A DNA stretch of 64,000 nt from Qipengyuania profundimaris (GCF_030717945.1 NZ_JAVAIM010000001.1:433131-497130), one strand, 5' to 3'. Shown: positions 16,284 through 25,256, numbered from the stretch's first letter. Notes: generated from the sequence alone by a model not told the origin. Numbers and translations are program-made.

Positions 16284-18068
16284 ATGGTCGAAACCGCCAT
16301 TCCCCTGCTCGACTCCGCGCGCGAGCGCCTGAAAGCCATCTTCGGCTTCGACGATTTCCGTGGGCGACAGGCGGAAGTAGTCGACCGCGTACTCTCCGGC
16401 CAGTCGACGCTGGCGGTTATGCCGACCGGGGCGGGCAAATCGCTCACTTACCAGCTGCCCGCGACGATGCTGGATGGCACCTGCGTGGTCATCAGCCCGC
16501 TGATCGCGCTGATGCACGACCAGCTGCGCAGCGCGCGCGCCAATGGCATTCGCGCGGCCACGATGACCAGCGCCGATGCCGACTGGCGTGAAACGCAGGA
16601 CGCCTATCGCGCCGGTGAACTCGACTTGCTCTACGTCGCGCCCGAACGCGCCAGCCAGCCAGCCTTCCGCGACTTCTTGGGCACCGCCCCGCTCGCGCTA
16701 TTCGCGGTGGACGAGGCGCATTGCGTTTCCGAATGGGGGCACGATTTCCGCCCGGACTATCGCATGCTGCGCGGATTGATGGACGCCTTTCCGGACGTCC
16801 CGCGCCTCGCGCTGACCGCCACTGCCGACAGCCAGACGCGCCGCGACGTGATGGCGCAGCTGGGCATTCCCGACGGCGGGCTCGTGCTGGCGGGCTTCGA
16901 CCGGCCGAACATCCGCTACGCCATTCGCCTTCGCGACAATCCGGTTCGCCAGCTCGCCGCGCTGATGGCCGAGCAGCCGGGGCCGGGCATCGTCTACGCG
17001 CCGACCCGCCGCAAGGTCGAGGATCTCGCGGAGAAGCTAGGGGCGGCGACGGGCAGGGCGGTGCTGCCCTATCATGCAGGGCTCGACCCGCAGACCCGCG
17101 CTGCCAACCAGGCCGCCTTCGTGGCGAGCGAGGACATGGTCATCGTAGCCACGGTCGCTTTCGGCATGGGGATCGACAAGCCCGACGTGCGCTTCGTTGC
17201 CCATGTCGGCGTGCCCAAGTCGATCGAGGGCTATTACCAGGAGACGGGCCGCGCCGGGCGTGACGGCGATCCGGCCCGCGCGACCATGTTCTGGGGTGCT
17301 GGCGATTTCGCCACGGCGCGCCAGCGGCTGGCCGAGGTGGACGAGGCGCGGCGCGGGGCGGAGATCGCGCGGCTCAATGCGCTCGCCGGACTGGTCGAGA
17401 CCGCCGAGTGCCGCCGCGCCGTCCTGCTGCGGCATTTCGGTGAGGACCCGCCGGCCGAATGCGGCAATTGCGATAACTGCCTCGAGAAACCCGGCGTCAC
17501 CGACGTGACCGAACTCGCACGCAAGCTGCTCTCCGCAGTCTACCGCACCGGCCAAAGCTTCGGCATGGGGCATTTGCAAAAGGTCCTTACCGGCAGCGAG
17601 GACGAGCGCGTGCGCCAGCGCGGGCATGATCGCTTAAGTGTCTTCGGCATCGTCGGGGGCGAGGATGCCCGACTGCTCCAGTCGGTGGCGCGGGCCTTGC
17701 AGGCGCGCGGCGATCTCGTGGCGACCGAACATGGCGGCCTCGCACTGGGCGGATCGGCGCGCGCGATCCTGAAGGGGGAGAGCGAGGTCGAGATCGTCGT
17801 CCCGCCGAAACGCAGCAAGCGGCGGCGCGGCGACAGCACGCCCAACCCGGTCGGCGATCCGCTGTTCGATGCCTTGCGCGAATTGCGCCGCGAGCTGGCG
17901 ATCGAGGGACAGGTCCCGCCCTATGTGATCTTCCACGACGCCACCTTGCGCGAAATGGCCGCGCAGCGTCCGGCTTCGCTGGCCGCACTGGGCCGCTTGC
18001 CCGGTGTCGGGGCGAAGAAGCTCGAGGCCTATGGAGAGCAGTTCCTGCGCACCATCGCGCGCCATTGA
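16284..18068 (+). CDS. recQ: ATP-dependent DNA helicase RecQ
   Basis: The 594-residue product is a full-length RecQ, a 3'-5' helicase acting in recombination and fork repair. In order it has Walker A PTGAGKS (about 47-53), the DEAH box with the RecQ-specific aromatic loop (VDEAHCVSEWGHDF, about 140), helicase motifs V/VI (FGMGIDKPDVR, YYQETGRAGRDG), the four-cysteine zinc site (C-RRAV, then CGNCDNC), a winged-helix region and a C-terminal HRDC domain. The linker before HRDC is basic (PPKRSKRRRG). ATG 16284 (MVETAIPLLDSA) is the natural start; the open frame upstream overlaps the divergent lipoprotein gene. Confidence 0.97.
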   Translation: MVETAIPLLDSARERLKAIFGFDDFRGRQAEVVDRVLSGQSTLAVMPTGAGKSLTYQLPATMLDGTCVVISPLIALMHDQLRSARANGIRAATMTSADADWRETQDAYRAGELDLLYVAPERASQPAFRDFLGTAPLALFAVDEAHCVSEWGHDFRPDYRMLRGLMDAFPDVPRLALTATADSQTRRDVMAQLGIPDGGLVLAGFDRPNIRYAIRLRDNPVRQLAALMAEQPGPGIVYAPTRRKVEDLAEKLGAATGRAVLPYHAGLDPQTRAANQAAFVASEDMVIVATVAFGMGIDKPDVRFVAHVGVPKSIEGYYQETGRAGRDGDPARATMFWGAGDFATARQRLAEVDEARRGAEIARLNALAGLVETAECRRAVLLRHFGEDPPAECGNCDNCLEKPGVTDVTELARKLLSAVYRTGQSFGMGHLQKVLTGSEDERVRQRGHDRLSVFGIVGGEDARLLQSVARALQARGDLVATEHGGLALGGSARAILKGESEVEIVVPPKRSKRRRGDSTPNPVGDPLFDALRELRRELAIEGQVPPYVIFHDATLREMAAQRPASLAALGRLPGVGAKKLEAYGEQFLRTIARH

Positions 18069-18082
18069 CGAGCCGATACGGT

Positions 18083-18112
18083 CGATATAAACATGATATC
18101 ATAATTATATCG
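18083..18112. promoter_or_regulatory. 30-bp AT-rich palindrome before the SPFH operon
   Basis: A near-perfect palindrome: CGATATAA-ac-ATGATATCAT-aa-TTATATCG. The outer 8-bp arms and the central 10 bp are perfectly symmetrical; only two positions on each side mismatch. It stands out as AT-rich in a GC-rich genome, ends at the GGAGGTGA ribosome binding site (18112-18119) of the SPFH gene, and lies 14 bases from its GTG. It is probably a repressor operator; folded as RNA it could also mask the ribosome binding site. Confidence 0.6.
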
Positions 18113-18125
18113 GAGGTGATTCGTC

Positions 18126-19037
18126 GTGACATTGGAACTCAGGGGAATGAAGACGAGCCGCGAAACTGTGGCGACGTCTTACAATGGCTATATAATGCTG
18201 ATCGTGCTGGCGGCCTTGCTGGCGTTCGCCGCAATTGCGCTGCCGGGCATGGCGCCGCCGTCGGGTGCGGAGAAGGCGGCCAAGCTGATGTTCGTCGGCA
18301 CGCTGGTGGTTACGGTGCTGGCGCTGTGTATCGTCGCGGCGGGGTTCTTCATGATCCAGCCCAACCAGGCGGCGGTGATTACGCTGTTCGGCGAATATCG
18401 CGGCAGCGAGCGGACCGAGGGGCTGCGCTGGGTGTGGCCGTGGATGATGCGGAACAAGATTTCGGCCCGCGCGCACAACATCCACTCCGAACGCGTGAAG
18501 ATCAACGACTTGCGCGGCAACCCGATCGAGATCGCCTGCAATGTCGTGTGGCGCGTGCAGGATACGGCTCAGGCTAGCTTCGATGTCGACGATTACAAGG
18601 AGTTCGTGAACATCCAGATCGAGGCGGGGCTGCGCACCGTCGGCTCGCGCCACCCCTATGACGATTTCGAGGACGAGGAAGTGACGCTGCGCGGCAGTGC
18701 CGACGTGGTCAATCAGGAGCTGCTCGAAGAGCTGAACGACCGGCTGAAGGTCGGCGGCGTGGTGGTGGACGAGGCGGGCCTCACCCACCTCGCCTATGCC
18801 AGCGAGATCGCCAGCGCCATGCTCAAACGCCAGCAAGCCGATGCGATCATCGCCGCGCGCAAGAAGATCGTGCTCGGCGCGGTCGGCATGGTGGAGGATG
18901 CGCTGGTCAAGCTGAGCCAGGACAACATCGTCGACATGGACGACGAGCGGCGCGCGACCATGGTGTCCAACCTGATGGTCGTCCTGTGCGGCGAGAAGGA
19001 CGTGACGCCGGTCGTCAACGCCGGTTCGCTCTACTAG
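18126..19037 (+). CDS. SPFH-domain (prohibitin/band 7-like) membrane protein
   Basis: The 303-residue product has two hydrophobic segments near the N terminus (about 20-42 and 55-80), then an SPFH domain beginning with QPNQAAVITLFGEYRG. The region contains EGLRWVWPW and the HSERVKINDLRGNPIEIACNVVWRV core, followed by a helical region (MLKRQQADAIIAARK). Such proteins form oligomeric membrane scaffolds; the cargo is unknown. The start is a GTG behind an unusually strong GGAGGTGA; ATG 18147 is an alternative with poor spacing. A small ribbon-helix-helix protein and a small membrane protein follow closely, suggesting a three-gene operon under the 18083 palindrome. Confidence 0.87.
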   Translation: MTLELRGMKTSRETVATSYNGYIMLIVLAALLAFAAIALPGMAPPSGAEKAAKLMFVGTLVVTVLALCIVAAGFFMIQPNQAAVITLFGEYRGSERTEGLRWVWPWMMRNKISARAHNIHSERVKINDLRGNPIEIACNVVWRVQDTAQASFDVDDYKEFVNIQIEAGLRTVGSRHPYDDFEDEEVTLRGSADVVNQELLEELNDRLKVGGVVVDEAGLTHLAYASEIASAMLKRQQADAIIAARKKIVLGAVGMVEDALVKLSQDNIVDMDDERRATMVSNLMVVLCGEKDVTPVVNAGSLY

Positions 19038-19059
19038 GCGGCCTGGCGGAGCGCGTCCG

Positions 19060-19251
19060 ATGGCGAAAAAGGCCTTTGCCCTGCGGCTCGACCCGGCGGT
19101 GCACGCCGCGGTCGAACGACTGGCGGCGGATGAGCTGCGCAGCGCCAACGCCCAGATCGAAATGCTGCTGCGCGAGGCGCTCGACCGGCGCGGGATTTCC
19201 GTGGCCAAGAGCAAGCCCGCCCGCCGGGGAAGGCCACCGAAAGATGACTGA
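19060..19251 (+). CDS. Ribbon-helix-helix (Arc-like) small DNA-binding protein
   Basis: The 63-residue product starts with the RHH signature: a beta strand (KAFALRLDPAVHAAVERLA), then helices containing SANAQIEMLLREALDRRG. It ends in a basic tail resembling an AT-hook (RRGRPPK). Arc/HicB-type antitoxins look like this, but no toxin gene is next to it, so it is more likely a stand-alone regulator. It follows the SPFH gene by 22 bases and overlaps the next gene by 8. It may bind the 18083 palindrome as an autorepressor; this is inference. Confidence 0.8.
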   Translation: MAKKAFALRLDPAVHAAVERLAADELRSANAQIEMLLREALDRRGISVAKSKPARRGRPPKDD

Positions 19252-19516
19252 TAGGCCCACAAAACCTGACGACGCGTGGTTTTTGCCGAAGGCGTTCGGT
19301 TATGGGGCGGGCTGGCCGATCAGATGGCAGGGCTGGGCGCTGGTTATCGGCTATCTTGTCATCGTCGGGGCATGCGAGCGCGTGCTCGACTGGGACACGA
19401 TCGTCGGTGCAGGAACGGCTTTCGCCATCATCGTTCCCGCCACCCTTGCCTTGATCCTCATCGCAAAGGCCAAAACCCGCGGAGAGTGGCGCTGGCGATG
19501 GGGCAGTACCGACTAA
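19244..19516 (+). CDS. Small membrane protein, SPFH operon
   Basis: The 90-residue product is not recognised. It has two hydrophobic segments (GWALVIGYLVIVGACERV and the TAFAIIVPATLALILIA region) separated by an acidic loop. It ends in a conserved-looking basic/aromatic tail (KTRGEWRWRWGS). Its ATG lies inside the last codons of the ribbon-helix-helix gene (8-bp overlap), so it is translationally coupled to it. The context with an SPFH scaffold suggests a role in the same membrane, but no function can be assigned. Confidence 0.7.
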   Translation: MTDRPTKPDDAWFLPKAFGYGAGWPIRWQGWALVIGYLVIVGACERVLDWDTIVGAGTAFAIIVPATLALILIAKAKTRGEWRWRWGSTD

Positions 19517-19576
19517 CCCGGTCCGGCATGTGAAAAGCTTATCACCCTGTTAACCATTGCGTGCTAGGCGTATGCC

Positions 19577-20563
19577 ATGACGACTCCGCTCGCCCCCGCT
19601 TCGGACCGCTTGCCCGGCTGGCTGCTGGCCGGCATTACAGGCTTCGCTCTGGCAGCCATTCCGCTTGCTGCCGCAATGGCGCAGGAGCCTGCGCCCACAC
19701 CCTTCACGGTCCAGGAGACCGGCCAGGGCTTCGTAACGCTGCAACAGGCGGTCGACGCCATCGGCGACGGCGAGGGGACCATCCGGATCGCGCCCGGCAA
19801 CTGGCGACAATGCGCCGTGCAGAGCGCGGGATACGTTACCTATACCGGCGAAGTGCCGGGGCAGTCGCTCCTTGGCGGAACGGCGTGCGAAGGCAAGGCG
19901 CTGCTCGTCCTGCGCGGACGCGGTGCGCGGGTCGAGGGGCTGGTGCTGGCCGACGTCAGCGTCGGCGACGGGAACGGTGCGGGCATTCGGCTGGAGAAAG
20001 GCCCGCTGCATGTCTCGCAAACCTGGTTCCGCGACAGCCAGCAGGGCATCCTGACCGTCAACGGCGTCGATAGCGAGATGGTGATCGACAAGTCGACCTT
20101 CACCCGCCTGGGCACTTGCGAGCACTCGGCAGGCTGCGCGCATTCGATCTATGCCGGCGATTACGGCAGCGTCACGGTCACCCGGTCGCGGTTCGAACAG
20201 GGGCGCGGCGGCCATTATTACAAGTCGCGCGCCGGGCGGAACGTGGTGGTCGATAACAGCTTCGACGATTCCAAGGGCCGCGCCACCAATTACATGATCG
20301 ACCTGCCCAACGGCGGCGGCGGCGAGATCCGCGACAACTGGTTCGTGCAGGGCGCGGACAAGGAAAACTGGTCCGCGCTGATCGCCGTGGGGGCCGAAGG
20401 CGCGCAATACAGCGCCGATGGGCTGGTGATCGAAGGCAACAACGCCCGCCTCGCTCCGGGTCTCGGTCGCAATCCTGCTTTCGTCGCCGACTGGACGGGG
20501 CACGATCTGCTCATCCGCGGCAATACGCTCGGCACGGGTCTCAAGCGCTACGAGCGCCGCTGA
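19577..20563 (+). CDS. Secreted right-handed beta-helix repeat protein
   Basis: The 328-residue product has a signal peptide (hydrophobic segment ending LAAAMA before QEP). It then resembles parallel beta-helix proteins of the pectate-lyase fold: repeated short strands and asparagine-ladder-like units such as VDNSFDDS, IRDNWFVQ, IEGNNARL and IRGNTLG. There is no visible catalytic Asp/Arg set of a known polysaccharide lyase, so enzymatic activity is uncertain. Two cysteines (CEHSAGC) could form a small loop. The start at 19577 is a few bases after a TTAACCAT sequence. It could be a cell-surface glycan-binding or processing protein. Confidence 0.72.
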   Translation: MTTPLAPASDRLPGWLLAGITGFALAAIPLAAAMAQEPAPTPFTVQETGQGFVTLQQAVDAIGDGEGTIRIAPGNWRQCAVQSAGYVTYTGEVPGQSLLGGTACEGKALLVLRGRGARVEGLVLADVSVGDGNGAGIRLEKGPLHVSQTWFRDSQQGILTVNGVDSEMVIDKSTFTRLGTCEHSAGCAHSIYAGDYGSVTVTRSRFEQGRGGHYYKSRAGRNVVVDNSFDDSKGRATNYMIDLPNGGGGEIRDNWFVQGADKENWSALIAVGAEGAQYSADGLVIEGNNARLAPGLGRNPAFVADWTGHDLLIRGNTLGTGLKRYERR

Positions 20564-20626
20564 GCCTGCCACACCGGTGAAACCTTGGGCGGCCCGACCC
20601 GTTGGGCCGATGAAGGAGATTGCCGC

Positions 20627-20890
20627 ATGGCAGGCGGATGGGCGCGGGACGGCGCCGTTCAGGACCAGATAGACGATACGGTGAGCGACGCGGTCAGCGC
20701 CGCACGCTCGCGCATGCCAAGGGGCGAGAGCTCCGAATATTGCGACGAATGCGGGGAGGACATTCCCGAAAAGCGTCGCGCGGCGCTGCCGGGTGTGCGC
20801 ACCTGTGTCGAATGCCAGTCCCGCCGCGACGGCGCGCTGCGCCAATCGGGCATCAATCGCCGCGGCAGCAAGGATAGCCAATTGCGCTGA
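20627..20890 (+). CDS. DksA/TraR family C4 zinc-finger protein
   Basis: The 87-residue product has the DksA/TraR zinc finger: CDECG, then CVEC about 20 residues later, with the PEKRRAALPGVRTC linker typical of the family. The N-terminal part (MAGGWARDGAVQDQIDDTVSDAVSAARSR; conserved ends only) is a short helix rather than the long coiled coil of full DksA, so it resembles the small TraR-like/YbiI proteins. Members bind the RNA polymerase secondary channel or have no known target. ATG 20627 follows a GGAG; a GC-rich hairpin (20590-20609) lies in the leader. It is followed 26 bases later by psd. Confidence 0.85.
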   Translation: MAGGWARDGAVQDQIDDTVSDAVSAARSRMPRGESSEYCDECGEDIPEKRRAALPGVRTCVECQSRRDGALRQSGINRRGSKDSQLR

Positions 20891-20916
20891 TCTGCGCGGC
20901 GCGCCAAGGCTTCCGC

Positions 20917-21777
20917 ATGGCATCCCCTTTCATCCTCCTCCAGCACGCCCTGCCGCATCACGCCGTATCGCGCCTTGCGGGCAAATTCGCATCGAGCGAG
21001 ACGCCGTGGCTGAAAGACCGGCTGATCCGTCGCTTCATCGCCACCTACGATATCGACATGTCGCAGGCTGCGCGCAGCATCGAGCAATTCGCCAGCTTCA
21101 ACGACTTCTTCACTCGCGAGCTGAAGCCGGGAGCGCGCCCGTTGGCCGATGCGGATGAGTTCGTCCTTTCGCCCGCCGATGGCGCGGTCAGCCAGATCGG
21201 CACGATCGAGCGCGGCGAGATCTTCCAGGCCAAGGGGCGCGCCTTCACCGCCCGGCAATTGCTGGGCGGCGATGCCGCAGCGGCCGAACGCTTCGAAGGC
21301 GGCAGCTTCGCGACGATCTACCTCAGCCCTCGCGATTATCACCGCGTCCATATGCCCGCCGCCGGAGTGCTGCAGTCGACCACCTATGTGCCGGGCGATC
21401 TGTTCAGCGTGAACCAGGTCACGGCGGAGAATGTCGATGGCCTATTCGCGCGCAACGAGCGCCTCGCCTGCCTGTTCGATGGGCCGGTGGGACGCTTTGC
21501 CAGCGTGATGGTCGGCGCCATGATCGTCGCCGGGATCGAGACCGTCTGGTCCGGCCGGGTCGAAGCGCATGCGCCGAAACTGGTGCATGAGGATTTCGTA
21601 TCGCGCGACGTGTCGCTGGAGGCTGGCGCCGAAATGGGCCGTTTCTTCCTCGGCTCGACCGTCGTGCTGCTGTTCGAACCGGGCCGGGTCAAATGGCTCG
21701 ACGGTTTCGAAGCCGGAAGCACCGTGCGCATGGGCGAGGCGCTGGGGCGCAGGGTTCAGCCGAAGGCGGGCGCGTAG
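20917..21777 (+). CDS. psd: Phosphatidylserine decarboxylase
   Basis: Psd converts phosphatidylserine to phosphatidylethanolamine at the inner membrane. The 286-residue proenzyme is the class I form: the autocleavage site LGST (about residue 246) yields the pyruvoyl-bearing alpha subunit from the serine. The other conserved segments are present: FNDFFTRELKPGARP, LSPADG (Asp) and YHRVHMP (His). Its last 22 bases overlap the end of the convergent GNAT gene. No pssA is nearby. Confidence 0.96.
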   Translation: MASPFILLQHALPHHAVSRLAGKFASSETPWLKDRLIRRFIATYDIDMSQAARSIEQFASFNDFFTRELKPGARPLADADEFVLSPADGAVSQIGTIERGEIFQAKGRAFTARQLLGGDAAAAERFEGGSFATIYLSPRDYHRVHMPAAGVLQSTTYVPGDLFSVNQVTAENVDGLFARNERLACLFDGPVGRFASVMVGAMIVAGIETVWSGRVEAHAPKLVHEDFVSRDVSLEAGAEMGRFFLGSTVVLLFEPGRVKWLDGFEAGSTVRMGEALGRRVQPKAGA

Positions 21778-22256
21778 TTTACAGTGCCGCTAGGCGCATC
21801 GCCTTCGAGGACGAGGCGCTGGAAATACTCCGTCGGCGGCCCCGGATACCGCAGGTCCGGATCATGCTCGAAGCCGAAGCGAGCATAGTAGGCCGGATCG
21901 CCGAGCAGGACGATGCCGCGTGCGCCCATGGCGCGAAAGTCGGCAATGGCGCGCTTCATCAGGCGCAAGCCGATGCCTGCGCCCTGGCATTCGGGCAGCA
22001 CGCTGATCGGGCCGAGACCGTACCAATCGCGGGAACCGTCGGTGATGGTCACGGGCGAAAGAGCGACGTGGCCCACAAGGCGCTCTGCAGTCTCGGCGAC
22101 GAGCGACAGGGTGAGGTCGCCATCGCGGCGCAGCGCATCGACGATTCCCGGTTCGGAGCCATCGGCATGGGGCGCATCGCGAAAGGCGGCTTCCGTCAGG
22201 TCGTGGATCGACTCGACGTCGCTTGCCTGCTCGGGCCGGATGGTGATGGCGCTCAT
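21756..22256 (-). CDS. GNAT family N-acetyltransferase
   Basis: The 166-residue product has the GNAT fold. Its acetyl-CoA-binding motif A reads LPECQGAGIGLRLM (Q/RxxGxG/A type), preceded by GLGPISV. The C-terminal half includes VLLGDPAYYARFGFE, typical of the YhbS-like subgroup. Substrates of this subgroup are unknown. Its ATG overlaps the ribA stop (ATGA), making it the last gene of the xth-ribA-GNAT set. The end overlaps psd on the other strand by 22 bases. Confidence 0.88.
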   Translation of the reverse strand: MSAITIRPEQASDVESIHDLTEAAFRDAPHADGSEPGIVDALRRDGDLTLSLVAETAERLVGHVALSPVTITDGSRDWYGLGPISVLPECQGAGIGLRLMKRAIADFRAMGARGIVLLGDPAYYARFGFEHDPDLRYPGPPTEYFQRLVLEGDAPSGTVNYAPAFG

Positions 22257-23310
22257 GGCAGCAAATGTCCCGCGCGGTCGCGCTTGGTGGCGAGATAGTG
22301 CGCATTGTGCGGATTGTCGGGCAGGCTGTGGGGGACGCGTTCGCTCACCGTCACTCCTTCGCATTCCAGGGCTTCGACCTTGGCCGGATTGTTGGTCATC
22401 AGCCGGATCGTGTCGACCCCCAGCAGGTCGAGCATCCGCGCGGCGGTCGGAAAATCGCGTGCTTCGTCGGGCAGGCCGAGCCGCGTGTTCGCGTCCACCG
22501 TGTCGAAGCCCTGATCCTGAAGGCGATAGGCGCGCAGCTTGTTGACGAGGCCGATGCCCCGCCCTTCCTGTCGCATGTAGAGTAGCACGCCCCATCCGCC
22601 AGCTTCTGCCTCACGGGCCATCGCTTGGAGCGCCGCATCGAGCTGCGGGCCGCAATCGCATTTCAAACTGCCGAGTATGTCGCCGGTAAGGCATTCGGAG
22701 TGCAGACGGACCAGCGGCGGGTGGTCCGTGCTTGCGGTGCCGATCACCAGAGCCACATGCTCGCGCGTGTCGTCGGGGCTGCGGAAGGCGACGATCTGCG
22801 CATCTTCGGCGGCAGCGACCGGCAGTCTGGCGCGGGTCGCGACCTGGAGGCGCGCGGCGTCGGCGAAGTGGGCGACGTCCTCAACCTCGAGCGAAACCGG
22901 CTCCGCCGCGCCTTGCGGATCGACGAGGAAGGCAGGCAGAACGCCTGCTATGCGCGCCAGCTCCAGGGCCGCGCGCGCTTGCTCTTCCCACGCGAGCGGT
23001 AGCGCCTTGAACGGCCCTTTGAGCGGTCGCTGCAAATCCAGGGCCGGGTCCGCAACCGCCAGGGCTGCGCCGAGATCGAACGTCTCGGCAGCGCGCATCA
23101 GCACCGGCTGGCGCGGCACGGCGGCCTCGATCTGGTTCGCCAGCTTGAGCGTCGCCGCGCGTGTCGCCGAGAGCAGCATGGCCTCGCCGGTGACATCGCC
23201 GAACGCGGTTTCGACCGGTTGCAGCACCGGTGCCCCGGCAATCGCCAGCGGCCAGCCGTGCCGCAGCGCATCGACCGCCTGCGCCGCGCGGCGGGAGGCG
23301 CTCGCTTCGC

Positions 23311-23314
<4 letters not shown>
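22253..23314 (-). CDS. ribA: GTP cyclohydrolase II with degenerate N-terminal RibB-like domain; probable CTG start
   Basis: The C-terminal half is a complete RibA: the zinc site CLTGDILGSLKCDCG (three cysteines), RQEGRGIGL, and the closing TNNPAK segment. RibA opens GTP at the first step of riboflavin synthesis. The N-terminal 150 residues resemble a dihydroxybutanone-phosphate synthase (RibB) fold but lack its acidic catalytic motif, so this half is probably inactive. No ATG, GTG or TTG lies near the N terminus. A CTG at 23314 overlaps the xth stop as CTGA, with GGAG eight bases upstream, and reads on into SEASASRRAAQAVDALRHGW. That gives 353 residues. The next usable starts are a GTG deep inside xth (23425, a 115-bp overlap) or codons that would cut the N-terminal domain. 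Confidence 0.85.
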
Positions 23315-24102
<788 letters not shown>

Positions 24103-24155
24103 GGAGCGTCCTTATGGCGTCTATCCGGCCAAGGCTAGCGCCTTGTCCTGCGCCC

Positions 24156-24234
24156 GGCACCAGCCCACTCCCCCACCCGACCACCCACGGCACGGTATTT
24201 TATGGATGGTCGGGTGGGGGAGTGGGCTGGTGCC
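24156..24234. repeat. Palindromic repeat element, copy 2 of 2
   Basis: Arms of 32 nt (24156-24187 and 24203-24234) pair with one mismatch and enclose a 15-nt loop ending CACGGTATTTTA. Loop and core arms match the copy at 14250. Three pairs differ between copies on both sides of the stem (G-C to A-T twice, T-A to G-C once), so pairing is preserved. The outermost 5-6 bp are unrelated between copies yet still pair in each. It lies between xth and a candidate small RNA. No transposase is adjacent. Confidence 0.85.
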
Positions 24235-24302
24235 GAAGGAAAGCGCGGATGCGCTTTCCGCACCCGACAAAAACATGCCCAGCCACGACCGCCAACAAAC
24301 AC

Positions 24303-24340
24303 AAAAAACCCCCGCGCCGGGGGCATTGGCACGGGGGTTT
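24303..24340. terminator. Bidirectional Rho-independent terminator
   Basis: On the minus strand, CCCCC-GGCGC-GGGGG is followed by TTTTTT. On the plus strand, AAACCCCCG / CGGGGGTTT (24306-24314, 24332-24340) is followed by CTCTTTT. It ends transcription coming from lolA or the candidate small RNA. Confidence 0.8.
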
Positions 24341-24425
24341 CTCTTTTAGCGTTCGTCACGCTTGGAACGAGGCGAACCAGGATGAGGGGGTCAACAGGGG
24401 GGAAACCCGCCTCTCGTCGTCTCGC
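24303..24425 (-). ncRNA. Candidate small RNA with C-rich loop and intrinsic terminator
   Basis: On the minus strand a sigma70-like promoter (TTGAAG at 24455-24460, 17-bp spacer, TAATTT at 24432-24437) would start a transcript near 24425. It ends at a strong terminator: a CCCCC/GGGGG stem (24309-24323) followed by six U's. Predicted structure in between: a GAGGCG/CGCCTC stem (24408-24413 with 24369-24374) closing a 33-nt loop rich in C (CCCCCCUGUUGACCCCCUC type), then an AGCGT-GACGA-ACGCT hairpin (24348-24362). A C-rich loop could pair with purine-rich ribosome binding sites. Promoter fit is modest. The stretch could also be just the lolA 3'-UTR. Confidence 0.45.
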
Positions 24426-24514
24426 AATTGGAAATTAGGCCTCGAGCGATTGCCCTTCAATGAACAGTGCGCTGCGAAATGTCGTAAATTTCCAACTTCG
24501 CAAGGCCGAGCCGT

Positions 24515-25174
24515 TTATCCCGGGCGACGGGACGAACGGCGGGGGTCCTTGAAGGTGAACGCACTGTCGGCCACCGATACGCCGTAACGCTGATTCCGCA
24601 GGCGCACGGTGGTGCGATGGTTCTGCGAATCGAGCGCGACCCAGTGGGTCAGCTGCAGCCCACCCGGGGCGCTCGAATCGCGCGCGAAGATCAGCGTGAT
24701 GACGCCGAATTCGGGGCGCTTGGGATCGCGTACCTGAATGCTGACGACGTCGGGGTGTCCCGAATCGATCAGCTTGCCGTATCTCTTCACATCACGATTG
24801 GGGTCGAGCAGCGCACCGAGCGGCGAGTTGCTGATCGGCCAGCGCTGGACCTGATTGACCTCGTAATCGACGAGATACATCGACTTGCCGTTGGACACGA
24901 CCAGCATCGGCACGCCCTTGGCGTATTCGAAGCGGATTTTTCCCGGACGCTTCAGCGTCATCACGCCCGAAACCGATTGCCCGTTGCGGTCGGTCTGCGT
25001 GAAATCGGCCTTCATCGTCGTAATGCCGCGCAACGCGGTTACCGCACGGTCGAGATCGCCGGCTGCGGCTTCGACGGGCGCGGGGGCCAAGATGGCGGAC
25101 GCAGGAAGCGCCGCAGCAACCCCGAGGGCAAGCGCGGCGCGGATCGATTTGGTTTTGAAAGACAAGGTGCTCAT
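24515..25174 (-). CDS. lolA: Outer-membrane lipoprotein carrier protein LolA
   Basis: LolA shuttles mature lipoproteins across the periplasm from LolCDE to the outer membrane. The 219-residue product has a signal peptide (hydrophobic stretch ending around PVEAAAG) and the LolA beta-sheet core: MKADFTQTDRNGQ, GVMTLKRPGKIRFEY and GKSMYLVDYEVNQV. The alphaproteobacterial form is compact, as here. ATG 25174 (MSTLSFKTK) has CGGAG upstream; an in-frame ATG at 25210 would add 12 residues. Two TGAACC direct repeats (25200-25216) lie in the upstream region. It is the last gene before the 412-bp non-coding stretch. Confidence 0.92.
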   Translation of the reverse strand: MSTLSFKTKSIRAALALGVAAALPASAILAPAPVEAAAGDLDRAVTALRGITTMKADFTQTDRNGQSVSGVMTLKRPGKIRFEYAKGVPMLVVSNGKSMYLVDYEVNQVQRWPISNSPLGALLDPNRDVKRYGKLIDSGHPDVVSIQVRDPKRPEFGVITLIFARDSSAPGGLQLTHWVALDSQNHRTTVRLRNQRYGVSVADSAFTFKDPRRSSRRPG

Positions 25175-25199
25175 GCTCCGTGTTCTAGGATCGGAGCAT

Positions 25200-25216
25200 T
25201 GAACCATCACTGAACC
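25200..25216. promoter_or_regulatory. TGAACC direct repeats upstream of lolA
   Basis: TGAACC-N5-TGAACC (one helical turn apart) lies 26-42 bases upstream of the lolA ATG. The 11-bp spacing is that of a tandem-binding activator site. No regulator can be named. Confidence 0.3.
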
Positions 25217-25256
25217 CGCGCAGTTCCCACCATTCAGGAAAAGCGGGCCGGGATGA

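Noticed and set aside
19060..19251. Ribbon-helix-helix protein as antitoxin of a toxin-antitoxin pair
   Set aside because: Neither neighbour resembles a toxin (an SPFH protein and a two-helix membrane protein), so the antitoxin reading is not supported.
19550..19557. TTAACCAT, a CtrA half-site-like sequence before the beta-helix gene
   Set aside because: Only one half-site is present and CtrA needs TTAA-N7-TTAA; not enough to call.
24103..24514. tRNA, SRP RNA, 6S RNA or tmRNA in the longest non-coding stretch
   Set aside because: No tRNA T-loop sequence, no SRP or 6S consensus seen; the stretch is better described by a palindromic repeat plus a terminator-ended candidate sRNA.
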